Position numbers and translations under genes: made by a program. Below, piece after piece: positions 50,501 to 61,930 of a DNA stretch of 64,000 nucleotides; position 1 is the stretch's first letter; each line of letters starts with the position of its first letter. The notes below the pieces were generated by a model. That model was not told the DNA's origin and made no database searches. It worked only from the letters and a program-made list of their open reading frames with translations. This stretch comes from Nephromyces sp. MM_2019. Its lineage: Eukaryota; Apicomplexa; Aconoidasida; Nephromycida. The stretch lies in NCBI GenBank assembly GCA_015657535.1, contig JADHZB010000918.1, positions 1,636 to 65,635 of the forward strand, written 5' to 3'.

Positions 50501-50915
50501 TACTGAGGGCATCATCGAGGTTGCTAAGGGCTTCATTAAAGCTCCTAAATCTCTCCTTTACAACATGGTCCAAGGCAAATCCTTGCTTCAATGGTGTGTG
50601 TTGTTGATAGTATTTAGCCTGTGTGTAGTTTCTTTTGTGCACCGCCTTTCGAAATTTCTTGATTTCTGCTTTCTTTTTTCGGAGAGCATTCAACAATGGT
50701 TCGTGTGATAAATATATTATGTCTTTTGAGTGGTAAAATATACTGTTTGTAGATGAGCCCTTTGGCTTCTTCTTAGGCTCTCTTGGGTATATACCTTTGT
50801 ATATACACAATCTCCGAAATTCCGCCAATGAAATTTGGAGTTTACGGAGGGCGACATTGCGGCTTATGTACTGGGCAGCTACACCCTTAACACCTGCTTT
50901 TATCTTCCTACTCAT
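47556..50915 (-). CDS. PES1: Pescadillo homologue (PeBoW ribosome biogenesis factor)
   Basis: Ten exons join in phase to 554 residues: 50915-50483, 49935-49739, 49294-49055, 48854-48804, 48740-48676, 48601-48234, 48157-48081, 47941-47874, 47802-47724 and 47642-47556. The N-terminal Pescadillo domain is unmistakable (GVAAQYISRNVALRKLQISL, EFRRLCIYKGIYPREPK, LSNLDDALSTISLF, AFISIKGYYLQAEIEGVKIV, SSFLDFYCTHLKFVNFKLFN). The BRCT domain is in exons 5-6 (IISCGGKVCWQGEG, ITHHVVDRPLEH, YIQPQWIFDCINTGVLLP). The last exon is Lys/Arg-rich, as in the family's nucleolar tail. Pescadillo with Bop1 and WDR12 is needed for 5.8S/28S rRNA processing and 60S assembly. The acidic region between BRCT and tail is shorter than in humans (588 residues). 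Confidence 0.96.
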
Positions 50916-53247
50916 TGTATATGTATTTGTATATGTATAGGTTAGTGTTTATGTTAGGAGGAGAGGGGGAGGGAGGAGTGTGTGGGGAGTGAGGGGGAAG
51001 GGTAGGGTGTGTATATATGTGTACGAGTTTGTGTGGTGTAGAGTATGCTTGAGCAGTAAAATTTGAGTGGGGAGTAGAGTGTTAAAATAGGTATAAGATG
51101 AGTGTAGATGTGTATGTGAGATATAAAAAGAGAGAAAGTGTGTGTGAGGTGTAAAAATGGTGTATGTGTGTGAGATATATGAAGAGAAAAGCTATCTGTA
51201 TGTGGTGTCAATAAAGTTGGTTTGTATCTGTGTGATGATATGTAGATAGATAGAGTGAAGTTTAGCTCGTGTATTTATAGCTTGCGATGTATATATCTAG
51301 GCTTGTGTATGCATAATGAAATATTTCTATATATGTAGCGAATAGTTAAAGCTACATGTGTGTGTGAGTATAGAGAGGCAGTAAGAGCATATATGTGTGT
51401 GTTTTATGCATGCGTATATAATAAGAGCGTATGTGTTTCATATTGTTGATGAGCTGTGGTTGGTTAATTACCCATGCCTATCTAAAAATGAAGAATAATT
51501 GACAGGGTCGATTCAAATGCGCAATTTATATATGGCATAGCATAGTATTTATATATATATACACCATAATTTATAACAAATGTGAGCTTGAATGTTACTA
51601 TTCAAGTGTGTGTAATAGGTTTGATAATATAAAAATAACGAATGACCAAAACAAATTTGATAATATTTACATTAATTTGTATAAAATGAATGAATTTATA
51701 TTTACATGATTTATTCTCAATCGGTAAAAAATTAAACACATTTTACAGCCAAGCAACTTATTATTTCAAAACTTATGACATCATACATCTTTAATAATTA
51801 TTTAATTAGCAAATTACACGCATTTTATATACATACGCTTTGAAAAACTTTGATATATTCTTCACTAAATATCTAATTTTGAATGTTAATGTAATGTATA
51901 GATATAAATAGTATATAATTATAATTATATATATGCATTGTGTTTGTGTATAAATTTAGTATTATTTCTTTTGGGTGGGTTTGTGTAGGTGTTGTAACAA
52001 ATATATATGTATTTGTGTGTGTGATTACTATGGCAGACTTGCACGTTATAGTGTGTGGCTGAATTCAGGATTAATATCATTTGTAGATAATCCCAATAAT
52101 GTGTGTGTATGTGTGCATCTTAGAGTAATATCATGTAACATATGTAGTTATAAACTTAAAAATATTTTATGGTTGCTCGGATTTTAGATAAATTAAAAAT
52201 TTTCAATTTCATAATATCAAAATAAATTCATAATTTTTAATTTCCAATAATACATAATTTTAACTAGTATCCTAAACTGCACTGCTTAACACATTTAAAT
52301 AATTAATTGATAATATATAATAAATGCGTGAATGTGTAAACTTTAGGGTCTAAGTGATTTTCTTGTTTGTGTAAAAATAATTGATGCAAATAATCTGTTT
52401 ATAATTATATATGTGTACAAAAAAGCTCACTTAATGCAAATATATTTATTATATATTTTGAAATTGAGATAAATAGGTGTGTGTAAAGCTCCTTTAATAA
52501 GAATGTGTATATAAATTTTGAAATAGTTGTTTCTCTCAGTAAAATATGTGTTCATGTTCAAAATCAGATATGTTTATACATAAAATTCTTCATTGTATAT
52601 GTTTGTAAGAATTAAGAGTCAGTGTGTATAGAATTTTAGGTATGTTTTTCTTGGTTCTAAAAATTGTTAAAAGTAAAAAATATAGGTTAAATATTTTATA
52701 TTTTGATATAACATTCGTCAAAAAAATCATAAATAGTAATTTTTAAATTTCTGACAAATGTATATATATATATATACATAATTTATAAATTTTTAAAGCG
52801 TCGTAATATATATATATATACTATATACTATTATCACGCCGTAAATGTTGGTGTATTCTGTTTATATGTATATATTGATGACAGTGTGTGTATATATTTT
52901 GATGTGCGAGTGTGTCTAAATATATATGTTATGTGAAGGTCTAAGTGTATATTTGTGTCATGTGTGTAGGTGTTAGTGTTAATATATATATATATATATA
53001 TATTATGTATCTCATTTATGTCTTCGTTATATGTGTCGTCTATTTTTGTGTGTATATAGTATTGTGTTTGTAAGGCTATAAAGTTATATAGAATTTTAGA
53101 TGTGTGTTCAGTTTACATATAAATTGTAAATCTCATATTTAGAAATTGAATTATACGCAAGTGTATAAATTCTTTGTTGTTGTTTAAAGGGTAAACTGTT
53201 TACACCTTTAAGCTTTGAAAGAGACTTAATATAGATATATATGTAAA
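50916..53247. other. GT-rich spacer upstream of Pescadillo
   Basis: About 2.3 kb. 50940-51420 is GT/GA-rich on the plus strand (CA/CT-rich on the Pescadillo sense strand) and gives repeat-derived open frames. The rest is AT-rich with several (TA)n runs. A 70-codon plus-strand frame (51975-52187) is repeat-influenced and has no support. Confidence 0.45.
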
Positions 53248-53756
53248 CTACAATTCAATATAGTCAGCTGGTAATGTAGCGTCAATATTCTGTAAAAGAG
53301 TTTCTGGGTTAAATTTGGCCTTAACAGTCTGAAAGTGAATTTGTTTCAAGTTTTAGGAAAATAAAGGGAATATATATATATATAAAGTGTATATACATTA
53401 TTTGATTCAACTGTGTGTATATATAATTGACAAAGATTAGATGTAAATATGTACATTAGTGTTAAAGAATTGATATGTGTGTATGTAATTAATAAAGATT
53501 ACATTCAAATGTGTATACAAGTAGTAAAGATATGTTGTGTGTTTTCGAATTATTTTATAAAAAAGACATCTTATGAATAGTTCAGGAATGTTTAAGATTT
53601 ATAGTATATGCAGTGTGTAAAATCAGATGTAAATTATTACCTTTGAAGCTAACCAACTTAATATATTTTTTACCGTTCTGTGGCCATTATATTCAATGCC
53701 ATAATGGTCCTTAGTAGCCTTAAATAGTAGTACTGTTGGGTAACCGGCTAATAATT

Positions 53757-53791
<35 letters not shown>

Positions 53792-56700
53792 ATGTGTGTG
53801 TATGTGTAATATGCTATGTAAATGTATGTATAATGTATAGTGTGTAATATTTGATGTGTGTGATGTTTAAGGTGTGATGTATTTGTGGGGTGGGTATGTG
53901 TATGTGTATAATATGTGCGTGTGTGATGTGTAGAATGTTTCTGTAATAGGTGTATATCTATTAAAGAAGTACCCAAATCAATATCTCTAACTTCATTGAC
54001 TGTTGCGTCGATTTTGGCTATGATTACATTTGGGGTTGATTTTAATAAACGGGCCACTTCAGTGTAAATTGGTAGAAATTCACGACAGTGTCCACACCTG
54101 AAAATAAATGTGTATTTGAAGTATTTAGATCATATAAATTAAACATTCGTATATAGTCTTTTTATAGTAGTGTGTAACTCCTTGAGGTTTGAAGAATGTA
54201 TGTGTGTGTACAAATCTATGTATGGGGGTATATATATGTTTATGCATTCGTATAAATGTGTGAATGTATATCTATGTGTATGTGTGAATGTATATTTATA
54301 AATGCATGTGTTTGAATGTATGTGTATGCATGTATGTAAATGTATGTGTGTAGATATGTATATGTGTATGTAAATGTGTGAATGTGAATGTGTATGTATA
54401 TGTGTGTATGTATGTTTATGCATGTGTATGTGTGTAGATTTGCTTGTTAGTATGTGTGTCCATGTGTGTGTGACTATATAAAAATATATATATATATATA
54501 TATATGTATGTGTATATGTGTAAATATGTATATATGAATGTGTGTGTGTATTTATGTGTGTTTCTAACCATGGTGCATGAAACATTACGAGTACATCATT
54601 ATTATGATTACGTACAATGTCATCAAAGTTATCGCCTACAACAGTTTTTACTGGGTCTATAGAAAGTGCAATAAAAAACAAAAAAAATTGTTAAATGTAG
54701 AAGAAGTATCATTTCCTTGGAAAACATGATATAAGTATTTTTAAGCGTTTTTGTGTAAGTAGTGTGGGTGTAAAATATGGGATAAATAAATTAGAGGATA
54801 TATATAACCTGAAGGATCTTCTAATGTTTCAATTTCTGATCTGACGTATGATTTTAATTCATGGTTCAAAAAAGAGTCTACAAAATTTTTTATGGTCTAA
54901 CACATGGTATATATATGTATATATATATATATTAAACATGTGTGTTTAAAAACTTACCTCAGAGTTGATAGCTGATGAGTTGGGTTTGAATTTTGATAGA
55001 GTTGAGGATTTCATATTTCCCATCATAATACGCATAACTGGCAAGGATTCATCCTCAAGACCCAATATATCTGGGTTCACAAGTATATATATACATATAT
55101 ATATATAGGTGTGTGTATATTTACCGTGTTTTAAAATATCAGAATTCTGTGCATAGTTTTGTGTAGTGTGTACATGTTTATATATATATATATAAATTAC
55201 TAATCATCCTCTTTTCAAAGGATGAGCTATCAAAACAGCTAGAAAAGATTATGGAATCTTTATATTGTTCTTGGTATGACTGAATAATCGGTTGGTGCTT
55301 CTCAAATTGATCCTAAATGTTAATCATACACATAGATATATATACACTTCTATACAGTCGTTCAAAATTATGTAAACAATGCACATATACACTTTCGGGT
55401 AAGGTATACCTTTTGAGAATACTCATACACAAATATGAGAATAGGCCTCCCATCTGTGTACATTGATGTGTACCACTCTTTGGCCATTGGTACTATGGGG
55501 GGTAGACGGTAGACTTTAACAAAGTTTTCAATTGCTTTGACATCGTTGATATTTCCAGTGTAGACAACAATTTTTTGTTCATTTGGGTTTTCAAAGTTTG
55601 TAATTGAAAAAATGATTGGGTTTTCGGGCTGAGAATTAAGCAATTAGTGTTTTTGTATATGTGTGTAAATGAGAGTATCTTTTATGTGTAAGTGTCTGTG
55701 TGTGTTGTGTATCTAAGGTTGAGTATGTGTTCAAATTCAGGCTTATATTTGTGTTAATATAGTTTAGGTGATACTGAGGATGCATGGATAGCAATATGTA
55801 TTGTGAGAAGTAATAGGTTGATGAAAAGTGTGTGTAGGTGATAACACACACACGTTGGTTAAGTGTACTCAAATAAAAAATTAGTTAGGATGTGTTTGTA
55901 CAGGAAAACATCCTTAATTAATTTTGTAGTGGTGGAATCAAGTCAAGATCTTTACTATATATATATACATATATAAAATCCCACACACACGCCAACCCAC
56001 ACACATCTTACTGAGTGATTTTTAAGTTGATCTGCATACTCTCTAAAAAGATCATTAGATATGTTTTGGTCCCTAATTTCACCAAAGAAAACATTTTCAC
56101 CCATTACTTTGGCCACTGCACCAAAACTCCAATTTTCAATGCTTGGGAATGAACCAATCATAACAGGAAGAGTTAATTTTGAGTGTGAGACCAAGTTATG
56201 AAGTTGTTCAAGGCTAGTTATTATTTTGTCACGATTTGATATAACTTCTAGCCAATGTATTACTCCTGTACTCTTGGCTGGACCTAAAAAATATATGTAT
56301 TTATTACTATAGGGCTTGTTATAGTATATAGATATATATATAGATATATATATATATATATATATGTGTATGTGTGTGCGTTACGGAGTGTAGGGTGTGT
56401 TATAAGTGTAAATAATAATTGTAAGTTGCTTGCTAATGTGTGTGTCGGCGTGTGTAGGGTGTATGTTGGGTATATACATACATGGTAATTTGTATGTTTA
56501 TACATGTGTTAGAGTGGGTCTAGGTATTTTTGACTATGTATATGTCAGTAATGGGGTTGATGTTGTTATATGTTTTATGTGTGGGGGGCACTTTTTATGA
56601 GTGTGTATTTGTTAAGGATTTCCTAAAGCTTTTAGGGTGTATTATGGCTAAGACCGTTAATAAGGTTTCAGAGAGTGCGAATGTGTGATAATTAGACAGA

Positions 56701-57644
56701 AGGAAAAATGTTATCTTAATGTGTGTAGATTATTATTAATCAGTTTGTAAGCAGAGCCTGTTTGTATAATGTGCATAGAGTGTTTGATAACCTGTATAAA
56801 TTATAGGTTCCCCATAAATAAACATTTTCAAAGTTGGAAAGGACCTGATATCTTCTGTCTGAGAAACTTCAGATTCTTTAAAAGCGTTTACTTGTGTAAA
56901 ATGGACCTGAGCACAGTGTGAAACATCAATAAATTAATTAATGTGTATCTACAAGGATGTGCTTTTAAAAAATAATTTATATAAACAGTTTATAACTATG
57001 CTAAAACAGTAATTTTAAAAGTATATGTATGGAAAACGTGTATCATGTAATTTAGTTATTCAATTTCGATGGTGTGGATATTTCTACGCTTATGTGCGTA
57101 TGTCTTAAAGGTTTAGGAGTGTCAAGCTACATTTACATGGTGTGTATATTGGTGTTCGCGAATATGAAGATGTGTATATGTGGGTGTTTATATATGTAGA
57201 TTTTGTATGTGTAAATCTGTGCATGTACAGGTTATTGTATATGTAGATACATCTGAATGTGCGTTTTTAAGATTTGTAGGTTCATATAGTTGGGGGAGTG
57301 TCTATAATAAGATACATCTGCTTGTAGTTCCATCTGTATCTACTATTAATGTATGTTTTGATATAAAGCTAAATGTGTGATATATGGAAAAAATTTACAT
57401 CAGGGTATTGCTTTGAAGAGAGATTTGCAGCTATAGCGTATTCAACTATCATATGTTGACTCAGATAACACCATGGTGAATAAAAGAGTGTAAGAATTGT
57501 CTCGTTATTATGATCTTCGCGAAATTGATTATAGTTATTATTTGTTAGATCAATCAAAGCACCACTGCCTGTGTTTTCTATGCCAGATGTATTTCGGATT
57601 AGTATCCATTGAATAAGTAGATATGTGTATATAAATAGCTTCAT
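53248..57644 (-). CDS. Protein disulfide isomerase with a CYLS first domain
   Basis: Eleven exons join in phase to 521 residues: 57644-57399, 56906-56792, 56283-56012, 55628-55410, 55312-55201, 55070-54958, 54896-54809, 54656-54569, 54097-53973, 53747-53641 and 53328-53248. The protein has a signal peptide (MKLFIYTYLLIQWILI) and the a-b-b'-a' order of classical PDI. The first thioredoxin domain has FYSPWCYLS instead of WCGHC, so its second active-site Cys is Ser. The last domain keeps PWCGHC, split between exons 8 and 9, and continues GYPTVLLFKATKDHYG. The b' region reads ILGLEDESLPVMRIM. PDI makes and rearranges disulfides in the ER. The C-terminus ends PADYIEL, not a canonical K/HDEL retrieval signal. 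Introns are CA-rich on the sense strand and contain (TA)n runs. Confidence 0.93.
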
Positions 57645-59387
57645 CTTAAGAATGTCAATACATATGAAATAAATGGAAATTTTTTCAAATCCTTTTGTCA
57701 GATAAAGATGACCACTAATGTATATATAAAGTGTGTATACACACACGCACACGCTTATATATTTAGGATTTTGGGTGTTGAATGAGATATGGATTTAATT
57801 AAATATGTAAATGTTTAGCTTCGTTGATCTACTTTTATATAATAATATATATATAAATGATTTTGGTGATGTATAATATATGTGTATTTGTTTAGATAAG
57901 TATCTAACTATAAGGTGTAGATATGGGTCTATAGATTTAGATGCATATATATATACATATATACACGCTTGTTATAATGCTTGGTGAGTTTGGTTTTTTT
58001 GCCGTTTTTGTTGGGGTTTTATCTTAAGTGTTGATTTTGTATATCATTAATAAATATTTTATGTTACAGTTAAAAAAAATTGGATAATGCAAGTATATTT
58101 ATGTAATCATTTGTAAATTTGTGCACATATCTAATAGAACAAATTAATTCCATGCATAAATTTATCTTGTTCCAAAATAAAAAAGTGTAAAAAATACGAA
58201 AATATAATTGCTTGTGTTGTTTATTATTTTACATACATATAAAAGCTAAATGGAAAAATTTATTAAATGTATATGATGAAGTTAATATAATACAATATGT
58301 ATACAATAAGTTTATATATATGCCTATAATTGAACTCATAAAATAAAAAATCAAAGGTTATTTTAGAGAAACATAAATGAAAGATTTAAGCTTCCTTTTG
58401 AATAATTTGATCATTCATGAATGTGTGTATTTTATATAATGAAGGATTTTACAACGATACTTTTTGAACCATTCTTAACAACTCATGACAATATAATTGA
58501 TAGATAACATAACAATTATATTTATATTATCCATGCGTAATCCATTCTCTATCTTTATTAGGTAAACATATTATATTTTAAGACTATTATATATATATTC
58601 ATATATATGTATGTATATATTAAGTTTTAAGTAATTTGACTCGAATATTGTAAAAATAAAACTAATAAATATGAACATAGCTTATTAAGTATACTTTTCT
58701 TAAACATTTTTATTGAATGTAATTGATATTTCATTTCCAATATACATTTTACTCATATCAAAAATCATTTTAACATTTATGCCTTTGTTTTTTGAAAGTG
58801 TATCCATAAGTATATTAAGTAGATTTTTAAATTAATTGTGGAATATTTTTTTCACAATTTGAAGTTGAATATTAAATTGGATATTATTAAGATTAACTGC
58901 TTTTTATGTATGAAATGACTTAATATAGGAATAAAACTATTTTATAATAAATCAAATTAAGGATATAGCACCGAGTCAACTTAGTTATGTTAAAAATAAA
59001 AAAATCGAAAATGGAAAAACTTAAGTCTCAAATTAATATAACTTAAATTAAGTTGTGAGGAAATAATTAGTTTTAAAAAAAGTAAAGTAAACTTGTAAAG
59101 GTAAGGTTAAACTTTTTTACAAAATGAAACATTTAATTTTGTAGTCATTACATCTATAATTTTTAACTCAGGAATTGGGTCTACTTACAATTTTCAAGCT
59201 GCAAAATGATTTGTTTTGTCAAAAATAGGATAAACTATTGCGATAGAAATATCACATTTATTTTTACATTCTACACAAGGCCTACACGTAGCAAAAATAA
59301 ACAGGCCATGTTTTAATGGGAGTTATATAACATCATCAACGACTTATATTAAGACCTTATGATTTTTAGAAACGTTTCATCTATTCA
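57645..59387. other. AT-rich divergent spacer
   Basis: 1.7 kb between the PDI start (-) and the CDPF1-like start (+). It is GT-rich for about 150 bp next to the PDI gene and otherwise AT-rich. No exon, RNA gene or repeat array was seen. Both promoters should lie here. Confidence 0.45.
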
Positions 59388-59834
59388 ATGTCTGAAGTAA
59401 CAAATTCACTCCTCTTCTCGAAATCGTTTCAATGCTCTATATGTCAATCAGAATTCCCATTTGATTACTACGGAAGAAATCCCCCATACGAGTCTTTAGA
59501 GTTTTCTTACTTAGAGGATTCTTTTTGCTTAAAAGCATTTTACCCACAATTTGATATTGATTTCGAACAAGATCAATTTGAAAGCAATATTAACGATTTC
59601 GAAGATTCTCGGGCTCAACAGCCGAAAAGTAAGACTCGTAATAGATCAATCCTTCCAAGGAGGAGCGTCTGTTTAGGTGGTAAGTGTTCCTCCTGTCATA
59701 AGGCCGTCTGTCAATCAGAGAGCTGCCATATATTTTACAAGGAAAGATATTGCAAGTCATGCCTGCTGAACAAAGATCTAACATTACCTAAACCAATTAC
59801 CGAGGAAGCAAAACGAAAATTTAGCATTTCTTGA
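59388..59834 (+). CDS. CDPF1: CDPF1-like cysteine-rich DPF-motif protein
   Basis: A single exon encodes 148 residues. The domain begins FQCSICQSEFPFDYYGRNPP (residues 14-33), continues LEDSFCLKAFYP, and after an acidic linker of about 45 residues resumes LGGKCSSCHKAVCQSESCHI, FYKERYCKSC. This matches the CDPF1 family layout (C-x2-C, PYDYYG-x2-PP, LED, then C-x2-C, C-x4-C, FYxxRxCxxC), a probable zinc-binding fold of unknown function. The inserted linker makes it longer than the human protein. The next gene starts 247 bp downstream on the same strand. Confidence 0.85.
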   Translation: MSEVTNSLLFSKSFQCSICQSEFPFDYYGRNPPYESLEFSYLEDSFCLKAFYPQFDIDFEQDQFESNINDFEDSRAQQPKSKTRNRSILPRRSVCLGGKCSSCHKAVCQSESCHIFYKERYCKSCLLNKDLTLPKPITEEAKRKFSIS

Positions 59835-60081
59835 AGCTGCTCATAGCAAGATGTTGCTCTGAACCTAATATTAAGCCAAGAAAGTTTTTCGGTTCCGTTT
59901 GTTTCATAATCTGCCGAGTAAATTATCAAAATTAGAAGAGGCAAGCAAATATGAAGCAAGGTGACAGACCTTGTAATTAACGCTTCTTAGAGAACTTGAT
60001 AACTGACACAGTATACATTATAATTAGAACTTTTGACACAACTATCTTTAATATCTAAAAAAATTTGTGTTCTGTCCTTAC

Positions 60082-60828
60082 ATGAAAAACATTTCAGACC
60101 CTGAGAAGAGGGAAGTTTCTCCAAAAAATGAAAACACTAGGCATAGTGTATATTTAGACTTTTCGGACGATAGTAGTGATGATAATGAAACCAATTTTGA
60201 TGCCTGTTCAACTCAAAAATGTGCAGGAGATGCACCACAAGAATCGTACACTATGGAGTTATCGGATTCTTTGCGAAAACCCAACACCTGTGAGAAACTA
60301 AAGCAAAAGCCCAATATAATGGGGTCCTGGAAGACTCAATATAAATCAGATATCATGGAAAAGTGTAAGGTATTTCTACCAATGATCAAGAAAGAAAATG
60401 AAGCTTTAAAAGAAAATCCAGAAACCATAGATACAATCCAAAACACTGAATCCCCATATATAAGTTTGGGTAAAAAATATATCTTTTAAGTAAACTTGAA
60501 TTTCTTTCTCATTACGATACTATAATCAGATTTACATATGGGAGCATTTGACGTAATGGGTAAAATCCCTGATGATACTTCACTACAAAGAGCTGGAGTG
60601 ATCTTAGCCGACACAGCTAAGGTTAACTTATACTTAATATAATTTACATTAAAAATGGATCATTGAAAACAATATTGCAACTGTATTTATAAAAATATTC
60701 TTTTATATACTAATTCTTAGGGAATTCCACCTCAAGCTTCGAGTGATACAACTGAAAGAGTTACTAATTTTGATAATCCAATAATAGAAGAAATTAACAA
60801 GACTTTCAATAACGAACATAACATCTAA
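60082..60828 (+). CDS. NOPCHAP1-like (DUF4598) protein
   Basis: Three exons, 60082-60469, 60530-60621 and 60721-60828, join in phase to 195 residues. The N-terminal half is polar, Ser/Asp-rich and probably disordered. The core reads CKVFLPMIKKENEALKENPE, then SPYISLDLHMGAFDV across the exon 1/2 junction. This resembles NOPCHAP1 (human C12orf45), where FLPQMARANEKL is followed by an IQMDVALFEM-type motif. NOPCHAP1 helps load NOP58 onto the R2TP chaperone during box C/D snoRNP assembly. The tail (about 60 residues) has no match. The assignment rests on short motifs and needs a profile search; an unrelated orphan remains possible. The start is the first ATG in frame. Confidence 0.5.
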
Positions 60829-61333
60829 GAATAACATTAATATATTTTTATCTCATTTCGAGTTTTTGGAATAAAAAAGAATATTACAAAAGTGTTTACA
60901 AGTTGTGTCTGTTTTCGAAATATATAAAAATCGATATAATATAATAATATGGTTGTGCTTTCTCAAGACTTAAAAAACTAAAGATTCTGTATTCTTTCGA
61001 AATTAGTACTTCAATTGATATAATCACACAATGAGTGAGTCTTGCTGTGAATTGGAAATTCGATTTGAATGAATTGTATGTATGACTTTTCAAATTCTGA
61101 TAAGTGTTTAATTTGAAAGTTTATTTGAAGGTGAAAAAAATAATCTATTCAAATCGTCCGTATAGAATAATTAACCTAGCCGCCGGTCAAGAAACATGCT
61201 CATTTATGCCCTATTAGTCTGAGTTCATGTAAATAATTTGTAGGAATGTCTCGGAATTTGGTTGTAATTGTTTTTTATCGACTATAGTCGCTCACTAAAT
61301 CAAAAAAATTTTAAATTATTCAATTTGAATGAG
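60829..61333. other. Convergent spacer
   Basis: About 500 bp between the stops of the NOPCHAP1-like (+) and EMC4-like (-) genes. A small GC-richer pocket (CTAGCCGCCGGTCAAG, near 61180) stands out but forms no recognisable tRNA or other RNA. The minus-strand frame at 61093-60896 is not convincing. Confidence 0.45.
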
Positions 61334-61930
61334 TTATTTTATAAATCCGGTGGAAGTTTCCGAGAAGTGGTTCATTGGGATTAAGCGGATGTAGTCGCCA
61401 GATTTTATAGGAATTACCCCATTTATTGAGCATAGATATATCTCTATACAAAAAGTGATTAACGAAACTAATAGGAATAAAGATTTTTGTGGGATAAAGC
61501 TGACTTTTTTTTCCTTGGGGCAATTTTTATTTGCAAGTTCTTCAAAGGGCACAAATGTTTTAGAGAAGCTAAATAGAGATTGGAAGCTTGAGCTCATACC
61601 ATACACCAATAATAAAGTTGAGAATAACTTTTCACCTCGAAGGAAGAAAAACATAATAAACGAGGTAAATTTCGATTTAAATGGTGAGAGTGTATTAGCC
61701 CATGCCTTGGAAGATGCTAATGATTGCCTCTTTTGGATCACCTCATAGGGGAGCGTTACACTAGACCCCCGTGTAGAACTTGATGGAGCTGCAGCCAATG
61801 GAGCTTCATTGCTACGATTTTCAATTGCTTGGGGAGTGTATCCAAATGGTGTTGCGGTGATTTGGTGTTTCGAAGAAGAAGCGTTGAATGAAGATAATTC
61901 TATAGTTTTGAAAATCGATTCGTCTGACAT
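61334..61930 (-). CDS. EMC4: ER membrane protein complex subunit 4-like
   Basis: A single exon encodes 198 residues. The N-terminal 75 residues are polar and Ser/Ala-rich. The C-terminal part has hydrophobic segments (KFTSFIMFFFLRGEKLFSTL, LFLLVSLITFCIEIYLC) and matches the EMC4/TMEM85 pattern in order: AWANTLSPFKS (human WDIALGPLKQ), a FIMFF stretch (human LFIMYMAG), SFSKTFVPFEEL, and YLCSINGVIPIKSGDYIRLI (human [20 protein letters not shown]). EMC inserts tail-anchored and multipass proteins into the ER membrane. Identity is modest, so the call depends on this ordered similarity; no other small membrane family fits as well. Confidence 0.72.
   Translation of the reverse strand: MSDESIFKTIELSSFNASSSKHQITATPFGYTPQAIENRSNEAPLAAAPSSSTRGSSVTLPYEVIQKRQSLASSKAWANTLSPFKSKFTSFIMFFFLRGEKLFSTLLLVYGMSSSFQSLFSFSKTFVPFEELANKNCPKEKKVSFIPQKSLFLLVSLITFCIEIYLCSINGVIPIKSGDYIRLIPMNHFSETSTGFIK

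Noticed and set aside
50954..51211. 85-codon minus-strand frame upstream of Pescadillo
   Set aside because: It is Thr/His/Ser/Leu-rich low complexity from CA/CT repeats and lies upstream of a clear Pescadillo ATG.
51975..52187. 70-codon plus-strand frame containing GRLARYSVWLNSG
   Set aside because: The centre looks protein-like, but the flanks are GT repeats, there is no convincing splice context and no family match.
54139..54681. 180-codon minus-strand frame rich in His/Thr/Tyr
   Set aside because: Its beginning is PDI exon 8. After the CCATG|GTTAGA donor it is intronic CA repeat.
61170..61200. GC-richer pocket considered as a tRNA or small RNA
   Set aside because: No cloverleaf, T-loop consensus or terminator-like pairing could be drawn by eye.
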